A DNA stretch of 64,000 nucleotides from an uncultured Clostridia bacterium (GTDB lineage Bacteria > Bacillota > Clostridia > TANB77 > CAG-508): the NCBI GenBank assembly GCA_910589185.1, contig CAJUSU010000006.1:1-64000 (forward strand). The letters are read 5' to 3'. The notes below the pieces were generated by a model. It searched no databases, had not been told where the DNA came from, and saw nothing but the letters and a program-made list of their open reading frames with translations. How positions within the stretch are numbered: position 1 is the first letter of the stretch; each line of letters starts with the position of its first letter. The position numbers were made by a program, and so were the translations under genes. Below are positions 17,915-26,550 of the stretch, piece after piece.

Positions 17915-17939
17915 TGTACATTCAGGTTGGAGAGGAACT

Positions 17940-18326
17940 TTGCAAGCAATTGGAAAAAAGGCAGTAGAAAAAATGATACAAGAATATAGTAGCAATCCGC
18001 AAGATATTATCTGTTGCATATGCCCTTGTATTAAGCAATGTTGTTTTGAAGTGGAAGAAGAAGTAAAAGATTTATTTCAAAAAGAGTATGCTGACTTAGA
18101 CAATATAGATAAAATAATCCAAAAGGGAGAAATAATAGAAGGAAAACAGAAATACTATATCGATACAACTGAAATAAACAGGCAATTGTTAAAACACATA
18201 GGATTAAAAGAAGAAAACATTATTGATAGTGGAATTTGTACGATGTGCCATTCAGAGCAATTTCATTCCTATCGTGTAGATAAGGAAAGCTCAGGAAGAA
18301 ATGCAGCGATTATTAGTTTAGTATAG
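17940..18326 (+). CDS. pgeF: PgeF/YfiH-type polyphenol oxidase family protein, C-terminal part (frameshifted)
   Basis: Continuation of the laccase-domain protein. The frame is open from about 17909 and includes VHSGWRGT, whose histidine completes the zinc/copper site, before the nominal ATG-less start. 'CICPCIKQCCFEVEEEV' and the C-terminal 'GICTMCHSEQFHSYR..KE.SGRNAAII' are family-typical. Restored length is about 266 aa, normal. No ribosome site of its own. Confidence 0.85.
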   Translation: MQAIGKKAVEKMIQEYSSNPQDIICCICPCIKQCCFEVEEEVKDLFQKEYADLDNIDKIIQKGEIIEGKQKYYIDTTEINRQLLKHIGLKEENIIDSGICTMCHSEQFHSYRVDKESSGRNAAIISLV

Positions 18327-18437
18327 TGTCACACTCGGGGACACATGTCAGTTTGGGGACGTTAGTTTAACTGACAAAATATAGAAGATGTCAGTTGAGG
18401 GACAGATGTCAGTTAAACTAACGTCCTCAAACTGACA
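18327..18437. repeat. REP-like paired hairpin element, copy A
   Basis: Two 31-nt modules in opposite orientation (18346-18376 and 18407-18437; one mismatch). Each has 8-base complementary arms TGTCAGTT/AACTGACA around a conserved core TGGGGACGTTAGTT. Partial copies (CTCGGGGACA, GAGGGACAGA) lie beside and between them. Starts directly after pgeF and ends 21 bp before the next gene. Confidence 0.8.
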
Positions 18438-18457
18438 GACAAAAAGGAGAAAAATAG

Positions 18458-19369
18458 ATGATACCAAATAAATTAAAAAAAGGAGATACCATTGGGCTAA
18501 TTGCACCATCTAGTCCAGTAGAGAAAGATGATTTAGAAGTAATTAACAATTCCATTTTGTTAATGGAAAGTGCAGGCTTTAAAGTGAAGTTTGCTAAAAA
18601 TGCTTTAGCAAATACTTTAGGATATGGAACAACTGCCAAAGAAAAGGCAGAGGACATTAATGAAATGTTTGAAGATGAAGAAGTAAAGGCAATTTTCAAT
18701 ATCTCAGGAGGTTTTAATTCTAATTGTACTTTTGAGTATTTAGACTATGACAGAATGAAAATTCATCCAAAAATTATTTGTGGTTTTAGTGATTCAACCT
18801 CTATCTTAAATGCGATATATAGTAAAACAGGGTTAGTTACTTTTCATGGACCTACCTTTAAATCCTTAACTTCTTGGCAAACTCAATATGGCTATGAAGA
18901 GGTGATGAAGCGATTTGTAGAGGGCGGCTTATTACTAGGAAAGATGGAAGATGAATATACAACTATTCAAGAGGGAGCTGCAAAAGGAATATTAGTAGGT
19001 GGAAATTTAAGTTTAGTAAATGAGATGGCAGTAGGAGCATATAGTATTGACTTTACAGATAAGATTTTATTCCTAGAAGAACTATTTTTAGAAACACCGC
19101 CAGAATTAGTCAGCAATTATTTATATCATATGAAGCAAAATGGAGTATTTGATAAGATTAAGGGAATGTGGATTGGAAATTATGATGGAAGTATTAGTTT
19201 AGAAAGAATTTTATTAGATACTTTAGAGGGAGAATACAAATTTCCAATTATCAAGTCTAATAATTTCGGACATATTGATAAAAAGGTTGTTATTCCAATT
19301 GGAACAATGGCCAAAATAGATACCAATCAAAAGATAAAAATAGAATTAGTAGAGAAGTGTGTGAAATAA
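18458..19369 (+). CDS. S66 family peptidase (LD-carboxypeptidase / MccF type)
   Basis: 303 aa. 'LKKGDTIGLIAPSSPV' at the N-terminus, the nucleophile serine in 'CGFSDSTSIL' (GxSD), 'TFHGP', and the later Glu and His regions ('GGNLSLV', 'NNFGHIDKKVVIPIG') match the Ser-Glu-His family. LdcA members trim the terminal D-Ala of peptidoglycan tetrapeptides; MccF members inactivate microcin C-like compounds. No transmembrane segment, so cytoplasmic. Preceded by AAAAAGGAG. Which subfamily cannot be decided by eye. Confidence 0.88.
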   Translation: MIPNKLKKGDTIGLIAPSSPVEKDDLEVINNSILLMESAGFKVKFAKNALANTLGYGTTAKEKAEDINEMFEDEEVKAIFNISGGFNSNCTFEYLDYDRMKIHPKIICGFSDSTSILNAIYSKTGLVTFHGPTFKSLTSWQTQYGYEEVMKRFVEGGLLLGKMEDEYTTIQEGAAKGILVGGNLSLVNEMAVGAYSIDFTDKILFLEELFLETPPELVSNYLYHMKQNGVFDKIKGMWIGNYDGSISLERILLDTLEGEYKFPIIKSNNFGHIDKKVVIPIGTMAKIDTNQKIKIELVEKCVK

Positions 19370-19393
19370 GTAGTAAAAGAGGAAATAAAAAAG

Positions 19394-19951
19394 ATGTATC
19401 AAGATTGGGAAGAATTAGAAAGTGGAATTCAAAATTGCCAAAAGTGTAAATTGTGTCAAAAAAGGCAGCATATTGTTCTAGGAGAAGGTAACAAAGAAGC
19501 GAAATTGATGTTCATAGGTGAGGGACCGGGAGCAGATGAAGACGCACAGGGACTTCCTTTTGTAGGAAAAGCAGGAAAACTAATGAACAAAGCTTTTCAA
19601 GGGTTAGGAATTGATAGAAATACAATATACATTACAAATATTGTAAAATGTAGACCGCCTGCTAACCGTGTACCAGAAGAGGAAGAAGCAGTGGCTTGTT
19701 TAGATTATTTAAGAAGCCAAGTGATGTTGGTAAAACCAAGTATTATAGTTCTCTTAGGCAGTACAGCATTAAAAAATATTCTAGGAAAAGAATATGGAAT
19801 TACTGCTTGTAGAGGAAACTGGATTGAACAAAAGGGAATATGGTATATGCCCACATGGCATCCAGCAGCGTTACTTCGAGATGAAAACAAGAAAGTTGAA
19901 TTTTGGAAAGACTTAAAAGAAGTTACAAAGAAATATCAAGAATTAAACTAA
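19394..19951 (+). CDS. Family 4 uracil-DNA glycosylase (4Fe-4S)
   Basis: 185 aa. Cluster ligands begin with 'CQKCKLC' (about 15-21), followed by the active-site block 'GEGPGADEDAQGLPFVGKAGKLM', 'TNIVKCRPPANR.P' and the C-terminal 'PTWHPAALLRDE'. It excises uracil from DNA. 24 bp after the S66 gene, apparently co-transcribed. Confidence 0.93.
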   Translation: MYQDWEELESGIQNCQKCKLCQKRQHIVLGEGNKEAKLMFIGEGPGADEDAQGLPFVGKAGKLMNKAFQGLGIDRNTIYITNIVKCRPPANRVPEEEEAVACLDYLRSQVMLVKPSIIVLLGSTALKNILGKEYGITACRGNWIEQKGIWYMPTWHPAALLRDENKKVEFWKDLKEVTKKYQELN

Positions 19952-19995
19952 AAAAGTAAGTAATAAAAAATAGAAAATGATAAAGGGTGTAAAAG

Positions 19996-21279
19996 ATGAA
20001 AGAAGAAATAAAAGAAAAAGCGCAATATTGCTTGAATTGTCAAAATCCACAATGTAGAATAGGATGTCCATTAGGAAACCATATTCCTGATTTTATAGCA
20101 CAAGTAAAGCAAGGAGATTATCAAAAGGCATATGAAATTTTATGTGAAACTACAGTACTGCCTGCAATTTGTGGCAGAATTTGTCCGCACCAAAAACAAT
20201 GCCAGGGAAAATGCATTAGAGGAATTAAAGGAGAAAGCGTTTCCATTGGAGACATAGAAAAAACAGTAGGAGACTGGGCATTAGAAAGAGAGGAAAGTTT
20301 GCTAAACTGTTACCTAAAGCAAGGAATGCCAAAAGAAACAAATGGGAAGAAGATTGCTATTATAGGGGGAGGACCTGCAGGTTTAACAGCAAGTAGCTTT
20401 CTCAGAAAAGCGGGATATCAAGTAACGATTTATGAAAAGCAAAAAGATTTAGGTGGAATTTTAAAGAGAGGCATTCCAGAATTTAGGTTAAGCAAAGAGA
20501 TTGTAGAGAAAGTAATTGCACAAATTTTATCTTTAGGAATTCAAGTGGAATACGAAAAAGAATTAGGAAAAAACTTAAATATAGCAGAATTAGAAAAAGA
20601 ATATGATGTTATATTCTTAAGTATAGGAGCGAATATTCCAAGAAAAATGATGATAGAGGGAGAAGAACTAGAAGGAGTATTTGGCGGGAACTCTCTATTA
20701 GAATTAGGAAATCATCCAGACTATCATGGAAAGAGAGTATCTATTATTGGTGGTGGCAATGTTGCTATGGATTGTGCTAGAACAATTAAGCGTTTAGGAG
20801 CAGAGCAAGTAGTAGTCATTTATAGAAGATCTGAAGAGGAAATGCCAGCAGAAGTGAAAGAAATAGAAGATGCTAAAAAAGAAGGCGTTGAATTCTTGTT
20901 TTTAACAAATATTACAAAAGTATTAGGAAATGAAAAAGTAGAACAAATTGAATGCATTAAGACAATGCTAGTAGAAAAAGAAGGAGAGAAGAGAAAGGTT
21001 CCAGTAGATATAGAAAATAGTAATTATTGTATGCCAATGGACTATGTAGTAATGGCAGTAGGAGGAAAGGCAGACAAAGAAATGTTAAAAGAGCAAGACA
21101 TAGCTATAGGTACTAGAAAATATGTATCAGTAGATGAAGATGGCAGAACTTCTAATCCAAAAGTATTTGCAGGGGGAGATGTAGTAGGACAAACTGCAAC
21201 AGTGGCTTGGGCAGCAAGAGATGGTAGAGAAGTAGCTAAAAAGATAATTGATTATTTAGAGGATAATAGGATGGCTTGA
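19996..21279 (+). CDS. GltD-like NAD(P)H oxidoreductase
   Basis: 427 aa. An N-terminal Cys-rich FeS domain ('CLNCQNPQCRIGCPLGNHIP', 'CGRICPHQKQCQGKC') is followed by two nucleotide-binding domains ('AIIGGGPAGLTAS', 'SIIGGGNVAMDCART') and a C-terminal 'FAGGDVVGQTATVAWAARDGR'. It resembles the glutamate synthase small subunit or NfnB-type proteins. No large glutamate synthase subunit is adjacent, so it may be a stand-alone electron-transfer flavoprotein. Start behind AAAGGGTG. Confidence 0.9.
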   Translation: MKEEIKEKAQYCLNCQNPQCRIGCPLGNHIPDFIAQVKQGDYQKAYEILCETTVLPAICGRICPHQKQCQGKCIRGIKGESVSIGDIEKTVGDWALEREESLLNCYLKQGMPKETNGKKIAIIGGGPAGLTASSFLRKAGYQVTIYEKQKDLGGILKRGIPEFRLSKEIVEKVIAQILSLGIQVEYEKELGKNLNIAELEKEYDVIFLSIGANIPRKMMIEGEELEGVFGGNSLLELGNHPDYHGKRVSIIGGGNVAMDCARTIKRLGAEQVVVIYRRSEEEMPAEVKEIEDAKKEGVEFLFLTNITKVLGNEKVEQIECIKTMLVEKEGEKRKVPVDIENSNYCMPMDYVVMAVGGKADKEMLKEQDIAIGTRKYVSVDEDGRTSNPKVFAGGDVVGQTATVAWAARDGREVAKKIIDYLEDNRMA

Positions 21280-21288
21280 AATGTTGAA

Positions 21289-21319
21289 AAGCAAGAGAAT
21301 AATTAGTTATTCTCTTGTT
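21289..21319. terminator. Bidirectional terminator between convergent genes
   Basis: Arms CAAGAGAATAA / TTATTCTCTTG flanked by A and T tracts. It overlaps the last codons of the minus-strand XRE gene. Confidence 0.8.
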
Positions 21320-21521
21320 TTTCCTTTTCAATAGAAATTAATTCGCCCACTTCACAATCTAAAAATTGACACATATCTTCTAAGTATTTAAAAGAAATAG
21401 AAGTTGTTTCACCATTTAAAACGCGGTTAAGATTGCGAGAAGTAATACTCATGTTTTTACAAAGCCAATACTTACTTTTGCCGCGCTTTTTTAGCAATTT
21501 TTCAATATTAAAATTTACCAT
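21303..21521 (-). CDS. Small XRE-type helix-turn-helix protein
   Basis: 72 aa, nearly all one HTH_3/Cro-like domain: 'LLKKRGKSKYWLCKN' (helix 1), 'SITSRNLNRVLNGET' (helix-turn-helix), 'LEDMCQFLDCEVGELI'. Compact Cro/C1 proteins of this kind are DNA-binding regulators. Targets are unknown. It stands alone, convergent with the GltD-like gene. Confidence 0.8.
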   Translation of the reverse strand: MVNFNIEKLLKKRGKSKYWLCKNMSITSRNLNRVLNGETTSISFKYLEDMCQFLDCEVGELISIEKEKQENN

Positions 21522-21625
21522 ATTTTTATTCCTAAAATTCCTTTCTTTAAATATAGTTAAATTTTAATATAAATAGAAAGCTAAAATAAGATATTCGCAA
21601 ATAGCTGATGCAGAACATAAAAATA

Positions 21626-21656
21626 AACCTATAAATCAAACAATTTATAGGTTTTG
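21626..21656 (-). terminator. Terminator of the HExxH protein gene
   Basis: On the minus strand CCTATAAAT pairs with ATTTATAGG, followed by TTTATTTTT. Confidence 0.75.
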
Positions 21657-21666
21657 ATATATAAAA

Positions 21667-22746
21667 TTAATTCCATTCTTTTTCTTTATTCCAAGAAAAT
21701 AGATTTCTCAAAATTTTAAATAAGTTAGCAATTTTAGATTCTTTTACAGGAACAATTGCAACATTATTTAGAATCGCTTCATATCTATCTTCTAAGGCAA
21801 CCATTTTATCAATATAGTAATTATTAAAATGGCTATAACCATCTGTGATACCAATGTAATTTTTATAGTTATATAGCTTAGTTCTATAAACCTCAATAGC
21901 TTCTGTTGTACTAAGTTTATTAAATTCATTATTAAAATAGGTAGTAAAGATAATATTTTGAGTTTCCATGAAAGTCTTTTTTAAATCTCTTTTATATTTA
22001 TCAATTTTATTTGCGATTTTTTCAGCTTTAGTACCTTCGCAATCGTCCTCTATTAGTTGATTATTTAACTTGATTATTTTTTCTTCTGTATTTAGTAGAA
22101 AATCTAAATTATCTTGAATTTTAATAAAGGATTTTTTACCGCAAACTTCAATTAATTGAGTTTTGAACTGATCATTACTGAATAATGTGCTATCAAACAA
22201 CACATCATTTCCAACTAAATAGGCCAATTGCTGTACTAAATTGCATAAAAGTGGGTAATAGGAAGGACTAGTAGTTGGAAGCGAAATATCATAATATTTT
22301 ACAATGTCAGGTTCTTGTTTCAGAACTTTAGCTGTTGCAAGTTGCACAGCACCTTCATTTAAGGCCATACCATAAGTTTTAAATTCTGTAAAATCACAAA
22401 GACCTAAGCGAATTAAAGTACCTTTAGCATCTTTGGTTTCTTGTATATAATGGATGAACTCATGAACAGCTAATTTTTCTAAGTCTTCTAAAGGAATTCC
22501 CTGTTTAAAGTAAATAGAAGAGTTTTTATAAAAATAATTTGCTTCAGCAAAGCCATCAGGCATATGAACAATATACATAGGAATGCGAGATAATTCAATA
22601 AATAATTGACTAGACACAAAATGAGCTCTTGGAAAAGTTTTACAGATTTTTTCTGCAGCACTTTTAGCAAGAGTGTTGACACTTAGCGTATCTAGTCTAC
22701 CAACTATTTCAATACCATCTTTTCTTAATTCAGCTTCAATGTTCAT
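21667..22746 (-). CDS. Putative zinc metalloprotein with HExxH motif
   Basis: 359 aa. 'LAVHEFIHYIQET' (about residues 92-104) is a zincin HExxH motif, with a candidate downstream Glu in 'ALNEGAVQLATA'. The rest is mixed helical and Lys/Asn-rich, with no signal peptide or membrane span, so probably cytoplasmic. I do not recognise a named family. A TATAAT-like element lies upstream on the minus strand. Monocistronic, with its own terminator. Confidence 0.6.
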   Translation of the reverse strand: MNIEAELRKDGIEIVGRLDTLSVNTLAKSAAEKICKTFPRAHFVSSQLFIELSRIPMYIVHMPDGFAEANYFYKNSSIYFKQGIPLEDLEKLAVHEFIHYIQETKDAKGTLIRLGLCDFTEFKTYGMALNEGAVQLATAKVLKQEPDIVKYYDISLPTTSPSYYPLLCNLVQQLAYLVGNDVLFDSTLFSNDQFKTQLIEVCGKKSFIKIQDNLDFLLNTEEKIIKLNNQLIEDDCEGTKAEKIANKIDKYKRDLKKTFMETQNIIFTTYFNNEFNKLSTTEAIEVYRTKLYNYKNYIGITDGYSHFNNYYIDKMVALEDRYEAILNNVAIVPVKESKIANLFKILRNLFSWNKEKEWN

Positions 22747-22867
22747 CCTATTTTTAGGCTTCTCCTTAGTAACATTTTATATTCTATGACACATTATACA
22801 ACATAATACTACAAAATTGTATGACAAACTATTTACAATTATATGACATTTACATTACAAATGATAA

Positions 22868-22918
22868 AAGCATAATAATATGTATTTTCGCAATTTTGAA
22901 AAACATATCATTATGCTT
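22868..22918 (-). terminator. Terminator of leuS
   Basis: On the minus strand AAAGCATAATGATATGT pairs with ACATATTATTATGCTTT (minor mismatches), followed by T-rich sequence; 33 bases past the leuS stop. Confidence 0.7.
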
Positions 22919-22950
22919 TGATTATTTTATTAAATTATGAATTGTAAATT

Positions 22951-25809
22951 CTATTTTACAACAATATTATAAATTTTATTCTTTACATGGATTTCCTTTA
23001 CAATTGTCTTATCAGCTGTTGCATTTTGAACTTGACTATTGGTGTGTACCAATTCTTTTACTTCTTCTTCAGAACTATCTACTGCAATAGAAATGGTAGA
23101 TTTTAGCTTTCCATTGATTTGAATTGGAAGTTCAATTGTATTTTCTACAGTTTTGGTTTCGTCATATTGTGGCCAAGGTGTTTCAGCAATTGTCTTTTCA
23201 TTTCCTAAGATTTGATAAAGTTCTTCCGTCATATGTGGCGCAAATGGATTTAATAATTGTAAGAAAGTATTAAATTCTGCTTTATTAATCTTTTTTGCAC
23301 GATAGAATTCATTTGTCATACTCATGAAAGTAGAAACTGCTGTATTGAATTTCATTTCTTCAATATCACTAGATACCTTTTTAATGGCTTGATGCATCAT
23401 CTTTTCAAATTCAGGGGAGTAGGCATCTCCATCTATTAACATATCTTGTAGGTTCCAAACTCTATCCAAAAATTTAGCACAACCACGAATACTTTCCATA
23501 GACCATGGAGCAGTTTGGTCAAATGGTCCCATAAACATTTCATAAACACGGAAAGTATCTGCTCCAAATTCATTAACAATATCATCTGGATTAATAACAT
23601 TTCCTTTAGACTTAGACATTTTCTCGCCATTAGCTCCCAAAATCATACCATGTGAAGTACGTTTTGCATATGGCTCTTTAGTTGGAACTACTCCAATGTC
23701 ATATAAGAACTTATGCCAGAAACGAGAATATAGTAAGTGTAGAGTAGTGTGCTCCATACCGCCATTATACCAATTGACAGGGCTCCAATATTCTAAAGCT
23801 TCTTTAGAAGCTAAAGCTTTATCATTGTGTGGATCCATATATCTTAAATAATACCAAGAAGAACCAGCCCACTGAGGCATTGTATCAGTTTCTCTAGTAG
23901 CATTTCCTCCACAATGAGGACAAGTAGTTTTGATCCACTCTGTTTGTTTCGCTAAAGGTGATTCTCCATTTTCACTAGGTTCATAATCTTCGATATCCGG
24001 TAAAACAAGTGGTAATTCTTCTTCAGGAAGTGAAACCCATCCACATTTTTCACAATATACCATTGGGATTGGCTCGCCCCAATAACGTTGTCTTGAAAAT
24101 ACCCAGTCACGTAATTTATAATTTACCTTTTTAGTACCAATACCTTTTTCTTCTAAGTATTTAATAACAGTAGGGATAGCTTCTTTTACAGATAAACCAT
24201 TTAAGAAACCAGAGTTAACTAAAGTTCCAGAAGATACGTCTATCATAGCTGTTTCACCATTTAAAGCTCTTTCTACATCATATTGTTGAGCTTTAATTGT
24301 AATGCTATTGATAAATTCCTCTCTAGTAAGCCACAATGGTTCTTGAGTTGCCTTTTCTTCCTCAGAGACAGATGCTTGTTCTAGAGAAGCTAATTGTACC
24401 ATAATTGTATGGTTAGTAATTAAACGATTAACATCTTTATGAACAGCATAAAAATGATCTTGATAAATAAAGGTAAATTCTTTGCTAGAGGCAATATCTG
24501 TATAGCCAGTTTCTTCTTTCAATTCTCTAGTTGCTGCTTCAAGAGGTGTTTCATCTCCTTCAATTCCTCCCATTAATAAAGAAAGGTGAGGAATTTTGTG
24601 ATTTTTTACACATAAATATTTATCCTCTGTTGGATGTTTAATAACAAGTGTTACCACATTACGAGTTGTATTTTCTTTGTCTTCTCTTACTTTAGAATCT
24701 CCTTCACCTTCGAAGATAGGAGCAACTACTTGAATAATTGGCAAATTAAATTTTTGTGCAAATTCCCAGTCACGAGTATCATGAGAAGGAACAGCCATAA
24801 TAGCACCAGTTCCATAAGTAATTAAAACATAATCAGAAGCCCAAACTGGAATTTCTTTTCCTGTAAGTGGGTTAATAGCTTTAATTCCCTTTAATTCTAC
24901 ACCAGTTTTTTCTTTATTTAATTCTGCACGTTCAAAGTCAGATTTTAAACTTGCTTGTCTTTGATATTCTTTTACTTCATCTAAGTTTGTAATTTTTCTT
25001 TCTAATTCTTTAATCATAGGATGTTCAGGGGCAACTACCATGTAAGTAGCACCAAATAAAGTATCAGGTCTTGTAGTGTAAACTACTAATTCTTTATCAG
25101 AATCAGCAATTTTAAATTTTACTTCAGCACCTTCACTTCTACCAATCCAGTTAATTTGTTGTGCCTTAATTTTATCTAAGAAATCTACTTCATCTAAATC
25201 ATCAATTAGTCTTTGAGCATATTCTGTAATTTTAAGCATCCATTGACTTTTCTCTTTCTGAACAACAGAGCTTCCACAACGTTCACAAACGCCATTGACA
25301 ACTTCTTCATTTGCTAAACCTACTTTACAACCAGTACAGAAGTTAATTGGCATAGTGGTTTTATATGCTAGTCCGTGTTTATATAATTGAATAAAAATCC
25401 ATTGTGTCCATTTATAATAATTAGGGTCAGTGGTATCTACTTCTCTTGACCAGTCAAAAGAAAAACCTAATGCTTTTAATTGTTCTCTAAAGTGGTTGAT
25501 ATTTTTTTCAGTTGTAATCTTAGGATGCACATGATTTTTGATAGCATAATTTTCAGCAGGTAAACCAAAAGCATCAAAACCGATAGGGTATAGTACATTA
25601 TATCCATCCATACGTTTTTTTCTAGCAATAATGTCTAAGGCTGTATAACTACGTGGATGCCCAACATGAAGACCTTGTCCAGATGGATAAGGAAATTCAA
25701 TTAATCCATACCACTTTTTTTGATTTGCATTTTCTTTGGCATAAAAGGTTCCTTCCGAGTACCATTTATCTTGCCATTTTTTTTCAATTTCTTTAAAGTT
25801 ATATCCCAT
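22951..25809 (-). CDS. leuS: Leucyl-tRNA synthetase with an inserted Nudix domain
   Basis: 952 aa. It charges tRNA-Leu. Class I motifs are 'YPSGQGLHVGH' (HIGH, about 41-51) and 'GEKMSKSKG' (730-734); a zinc ribbon region (CTGC...CERC) and the editing domain CP1 with 'TTRPDTLFGATY' and 'GTGAIMAVPSHDTRD' are intact. Between 'NLPIIQVVAP' (about 363) and 'TLVNSGFLNG' (about 529), where usual bacterial LeuRS has about 20 residues, there are about 165. These contain a perfect Nudix box (G414, E420, R428-E429-L430-x-E432-E433-x-G435) plus the surrounding beta strands. The frame is continuous, so this is a genuine fusion rather than assembly error. Start behind GGAGATGAAAG on the minus strand. No T-box leader motif is visible upstream. 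Confidence 0.95.
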   Translation of the reverse strand: MGYNFKEIEKKWQDKWYSEGTFYAKENANQKKWYGLIEFPYPSGQGLHVGHPRSYTALDIIARKKRMDGYNVLYPIGFDAFGLPAENYAIKNHVHPKITTEKNINHFREQLKALGFSFDWSREVDTTDPNYYKWTQWIFIQLYKHGLAYKTTMPINFCTGCKVGLANEEVVNGVCERCGSSVVQKEKSQWMLKITEYAQRLIDDLDEVDFLDKIKAQQINWIGRSEGAEVKFKIADSDKELVVYTTRPDTLFGATYMVVAPEHPMIKELERKITNLDEVKEYQRQASLKSDFERAELNKEKTGVELKGIKAINPLTGKEIPVWASDYVLITYGTGAIMAVPSHDTRDWEFAQKFNLPIIQVVAPIFEGEGDSKVREDKENTTRNVVTLVIKHPTEDKYLCVKNHKIPHLSLLMGGIEGDETPLEAATRELKEETGYTDIASSKEFTFIYQDHFYAVHKDVNRLITNHTIMVQLASLEQASVSEEEKATQEPLWLTREEFINSITIKAQQYDVERALNGETAMIDVSSGTLVNSGFLNGLSVKEAIPTVIKYLEEKGIGTKKVNYKLRDWVFSRQRYWGEPIPMVYCEKCGWVSLPEEELPLVLPDIEDYEPSENGESPLAKQTEWIKTTCPHCGGNATRETDTMPQWAGSSWYYLRYMDPHNDKALASKEALEYWSPVNWYNGGMEHTTLHLLYSRFWHKFLYDIGVVPTKEPYAKRTSHGMILGANGEKMSKSKGNVINPDDIVNEFGADTFRVYEMFMGPFDQTAPWSMESIRGCAKFLDRVWNLQDMLIDGDAYSPEFEKMMHQAIKKVSSDIEEMKFNTAVSTFMSMTNEFYRAKKINKAEFNTFLQLLNPFAPHMTEELYQILGNEKTIAETPWPQYDETKTVENTIELPIQINGKLKSTISIAVDSSEEEVKELVHTNSQVQNATADKTIVKEIHVKNKIYNIVVK

Positions 25810-25965
25810 TTACTTTCATCTCCTTACATTAATAGCCTTATTATATCGTATTTTAGCTAGAAATGAAAGAGGAAAATGAGAAAAAGTAATAAATGATTGT
25901 CTTACGGCTTTAGCCGTTAGAAATTATTATACACTTTAGCGGAAATCATTATATACTTTAGTATA

Positions 25966-25997
25966 AAAAAGGCTACCTCGTAAGAGATAGCTTTAGG
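25966..25997 (-). terminator. Terminator of the minus-strand hypothetical gene
   Basis: On the minus strand GCTATCTC-TTAC-GAGGTAGC (one G-T pair) followed by CTTTTTT. Confidence 0.75.
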
Positions 25998-26002
25998 ATG
26001 TA

Positions 26003-26425
26003 CTACATACCTAATCGGAGGTGATTTTGAAGGTGCTCAAAAACACCAGACTTGCTGACTGCAAAAACCGTATCTCCCTTTACACAAGAATGGACCTGAA
26101 TAGTCCAATCAGCGCAAAACACAACTGATGTGTCATCCATAAATCTGCAAAAGACAAGAGGTGTTTCAGCTTTAACTGCCCAACCCTTAAAAAGGTCAGT
26201 GTAAAGGTTGAAGGGCCTGGCTGAAATGGCCAAGATAGTTAAAGTACGGATAGAATCAGTAATGTTGAATGTATGCTGTTGGGAAAATAGTTTGTAGTGC
26301 TCCTTGTAGTCAAAGTTTTGAGGATCAGCAGCTTCAATTATTCTATGAATAACTACTGGATCCCGAAGGTCAAAGGTCATGCAAGATACCCCCAAACATA
26401 AAAAAATGCGAGCGATTTTGCTCAA
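26003..26425 (-). CDS. Hypothetical protein with atypical base composition
   Basis: 140 codons if the first TTG at 26425 is used. The ATG at 26380 (MTFDLRDP, 125 aa), preceded by GGGGG, is a better start because the TTG lies almost at the expected RNA 5' end. Mixed alpha/beta sequence with several Cys ('FCRFMDDTSVVFCADWTIQVHSCV'); no signal peptide and no recognised family. Codons such as CTG, GTC, CCC and GGC are frequent, unlike its neighbours, suggesting recent acquisition. It has its own consensus promoter and terminator. Confidence 0.5.
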   Translation of the reverse strand: MSKIARIFLCLGVSCMTFDLRDPVVIHRIIEAADPQNFDYKEHYKLFSQQHTFNITDSIRTLTILAISARPFNLYTDLFKGWAVKAETPLVFCRFMDDTSVVFCADWTIQVHSCVKGDTVFAVSKSGVFEHLQNHLRLGM

Positions 26426-26433
26426 GCGAACAC

Positions 26434-26462
26434 ATTATAACATAAATGGAAAAATATGGCAA
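26434..26462 (-). promoter_or_regulatory. Promoter of the minus-strand hypothetical gene
   Basis: On the minus strand TTGCCA (26462-26457), a 17-bp spacer and TATAAT (26439-26434). Confidence 0.65.
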
Positions 26463-26550
26463 GTACATAATCTGATTATAATATATAGCAATATGATAAG
26501 TTATGTGATATAATAGCCATTAAATAATAAGAAGAAAAGAGCAGAAATAT

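Noticed and set aside
25810..26002. A T-box leader before leuS
   Set aside because: No T-box core (AGGGTGG-type) or specifier arrangement is visible on the minus strand.
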